5,580 nucleotides of DNA from Actinomycetes bacterium (GTDB lineage Bacteria > Actinomycetota > Actinomycetes > Actinomycetales > Cellulomonadaceae): NCBI GenBank assembly GCA_023424135.1, contig JAFAEH010000228.1, forward strand, positions 1 through 5,580, given 5' to 3'. The translations under genes were made by a program, and so were the position numbers. The first letter of the stretch is position 1. Each line of letters starts with the position of its first letter. Positions 5,188 through 5,580 of the stretch are shown one piece after another. The notes under the pieces are model-generated. The model was not told the DNA's origin and made no database searches. It saw only the letters and a list, made by a program, of their open reading frames with translations.

Positions 5188-5580
5188 TCAGCGCATCGGC
5201 AGCGCGCGCCTGCCGCGCGGGCCGTACGCGGGCAGCGCGCCACGGTAGGACGTCTCCAGCAGGACGAGCACGCGCTGGCGGTGCCCCGTCCACGGTGCGA
5301 GCAGGTGCAGCATGCCGACGTCGTCGGCCCGTCGGCCCGTCAGCGCCCACCCGACCAGGTGCGGCAGGTGCGCGTCCCCGACCTGCACCGCGTCGGGGTC
5401 GCCCAGGGCGCGCGACGTGACCTCCGCCGCGGTCCACGGGCCGATGCCGGGGACGGTGCACAGGCGTCGCGCGAGCTCGGCCGGCGTCAGGTCCGCCGTG
5501 AACGCGTGCGCGACGGCGGCCGCACGCCGCACGGTGTCCGCACGCTGGGCGTCGACGCCCGCGGTGCGCCACTCCCAGAC
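5188..5580 (-). CDS. DNA-3-methyladenine glycosylase family protein (AlkA/HhH-GPD), C-terminal fragment
   Basis: This is a base-excision repair enzyme that removes alkylated bases from DNA. Only the last 130 residues are in the window; the frame is open to the edge, so the N-terminus lies beyond 5580. The helix-hairpin-helix is LCTVPGIGPWTAAEV (40-54 of the visible part), matching the PGIG-WTA motif of E. coli AlkA. AVQVGDAHLPHLVG (64-77) follows, with Asp69 aligned to the catalytic Asp238 of AlkA. LAPWTGHRQRVLVLL (94-108) matches the helix with conserved Trp and Arg near the AlkA C-terminus. The basic tail ends in PRGRRALPMR. The nearest downstream gene starts 87 bases after the stop. Substrate range (3-methyladenine only or broader) cannot be told. 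An oxidative-damage HhH glycosylase is unlikely, because the visible tail has no iron-sulphur cysteines and matches AlkA. Confidence 0.9.
   Translation of the reverse strand, partial: VWEWRTAGVDAQRADTVRRAAAVAHAFTADLTPAELARRLCTVPGIGPWTAAEVTSRALGDPDAVQVGDAHLPHLVGWALTGRRADDVGMLHLLAPWTGHRQRVLVLLETSYRGALPAYGPRGRRALPMR

Noticed and set aside
3191..5248. Open frame of 685 codons on the plus strand, antisense to nnrD, the phosphatase and the membrane gene
   Set aside because: Ser/Pro/Arg/Ala-rich shadow of well-supported minus-strand genes, without motifs or a ribosome binding site.
1..5580. tRNA, rRNA, insertion sequence or phage attachment site
   Set aside because: None was recognised by eye on either strand; nearly all the DNA is accounted for by seven minus-strand genes.

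Overview
The window comes from a very GC-rich genome. Third codon positions are almost all G or C, and five of the seven genes have GTG as start or plausible start. The protein variants and this codon use point to a high-GC actinobacterium, most plausibly Cellulomonas or a close relative; that placement is inference from style, not a database match. All seven genes lie on the minus strand, so transcription runs from high to low coordinates. No RNA gene, CRISPR array, insertion sequence or prophage gene was seen.

In transcription order: (1) the C-terminal 130 residues of a DNA-3-methyladenine glycosylase family protein (5188-5580, cut by the window edge). (2) A tightly packed trio: a two-helix membrane protein of unknown function (4852-5100), a histidine phosphatase (4094-4855) and a stand-alone ADP-dependent NAD(P)H-hydrate dehydratase, nnrD (3214-4101). 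These overlap by 4 and 8 bases, so they are probably cotranscribed and translationally coupled. (3) After 76 bases, luxS (2685-3137) and mtnN/pfs (1927-2688), overlapping by a GTGA. (4) A 420-base non-coding stretch (1507-1926) with a long near-perfect palindrome, a G-run cluster beside the mtnN stop and a possible promoter. (5) A DHA2-family multidrug-type efflux transporter (1-1506), whose C-terminus lies outside the window.

The clearest functional unit is luxS-mtnN. MtnN splits S-adenosylhomocysteine into adenine and S-ribosylhomocysteine. LuxS then cleaves S-ribosylhomocysteine to homocysteine and DPD, the precursor of autoinducer-2. The overlapping pair is therefore a complete two-step activated-methyl-cycle and AI-2 module. 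The nnrD trio concerns metabolite repair (NnrD), with a phosphatase of unknown substrate and an unknown membrane partner.

I see no convincing novel multi-gene system. The items most worth a second look are the palindrome between mtnN and the transporter gene, the G-rich block next to it, the repeated motifs before luxS, and the uncharacterised small membrane protein fused by overlap to the phosphatase-nnrD pair.
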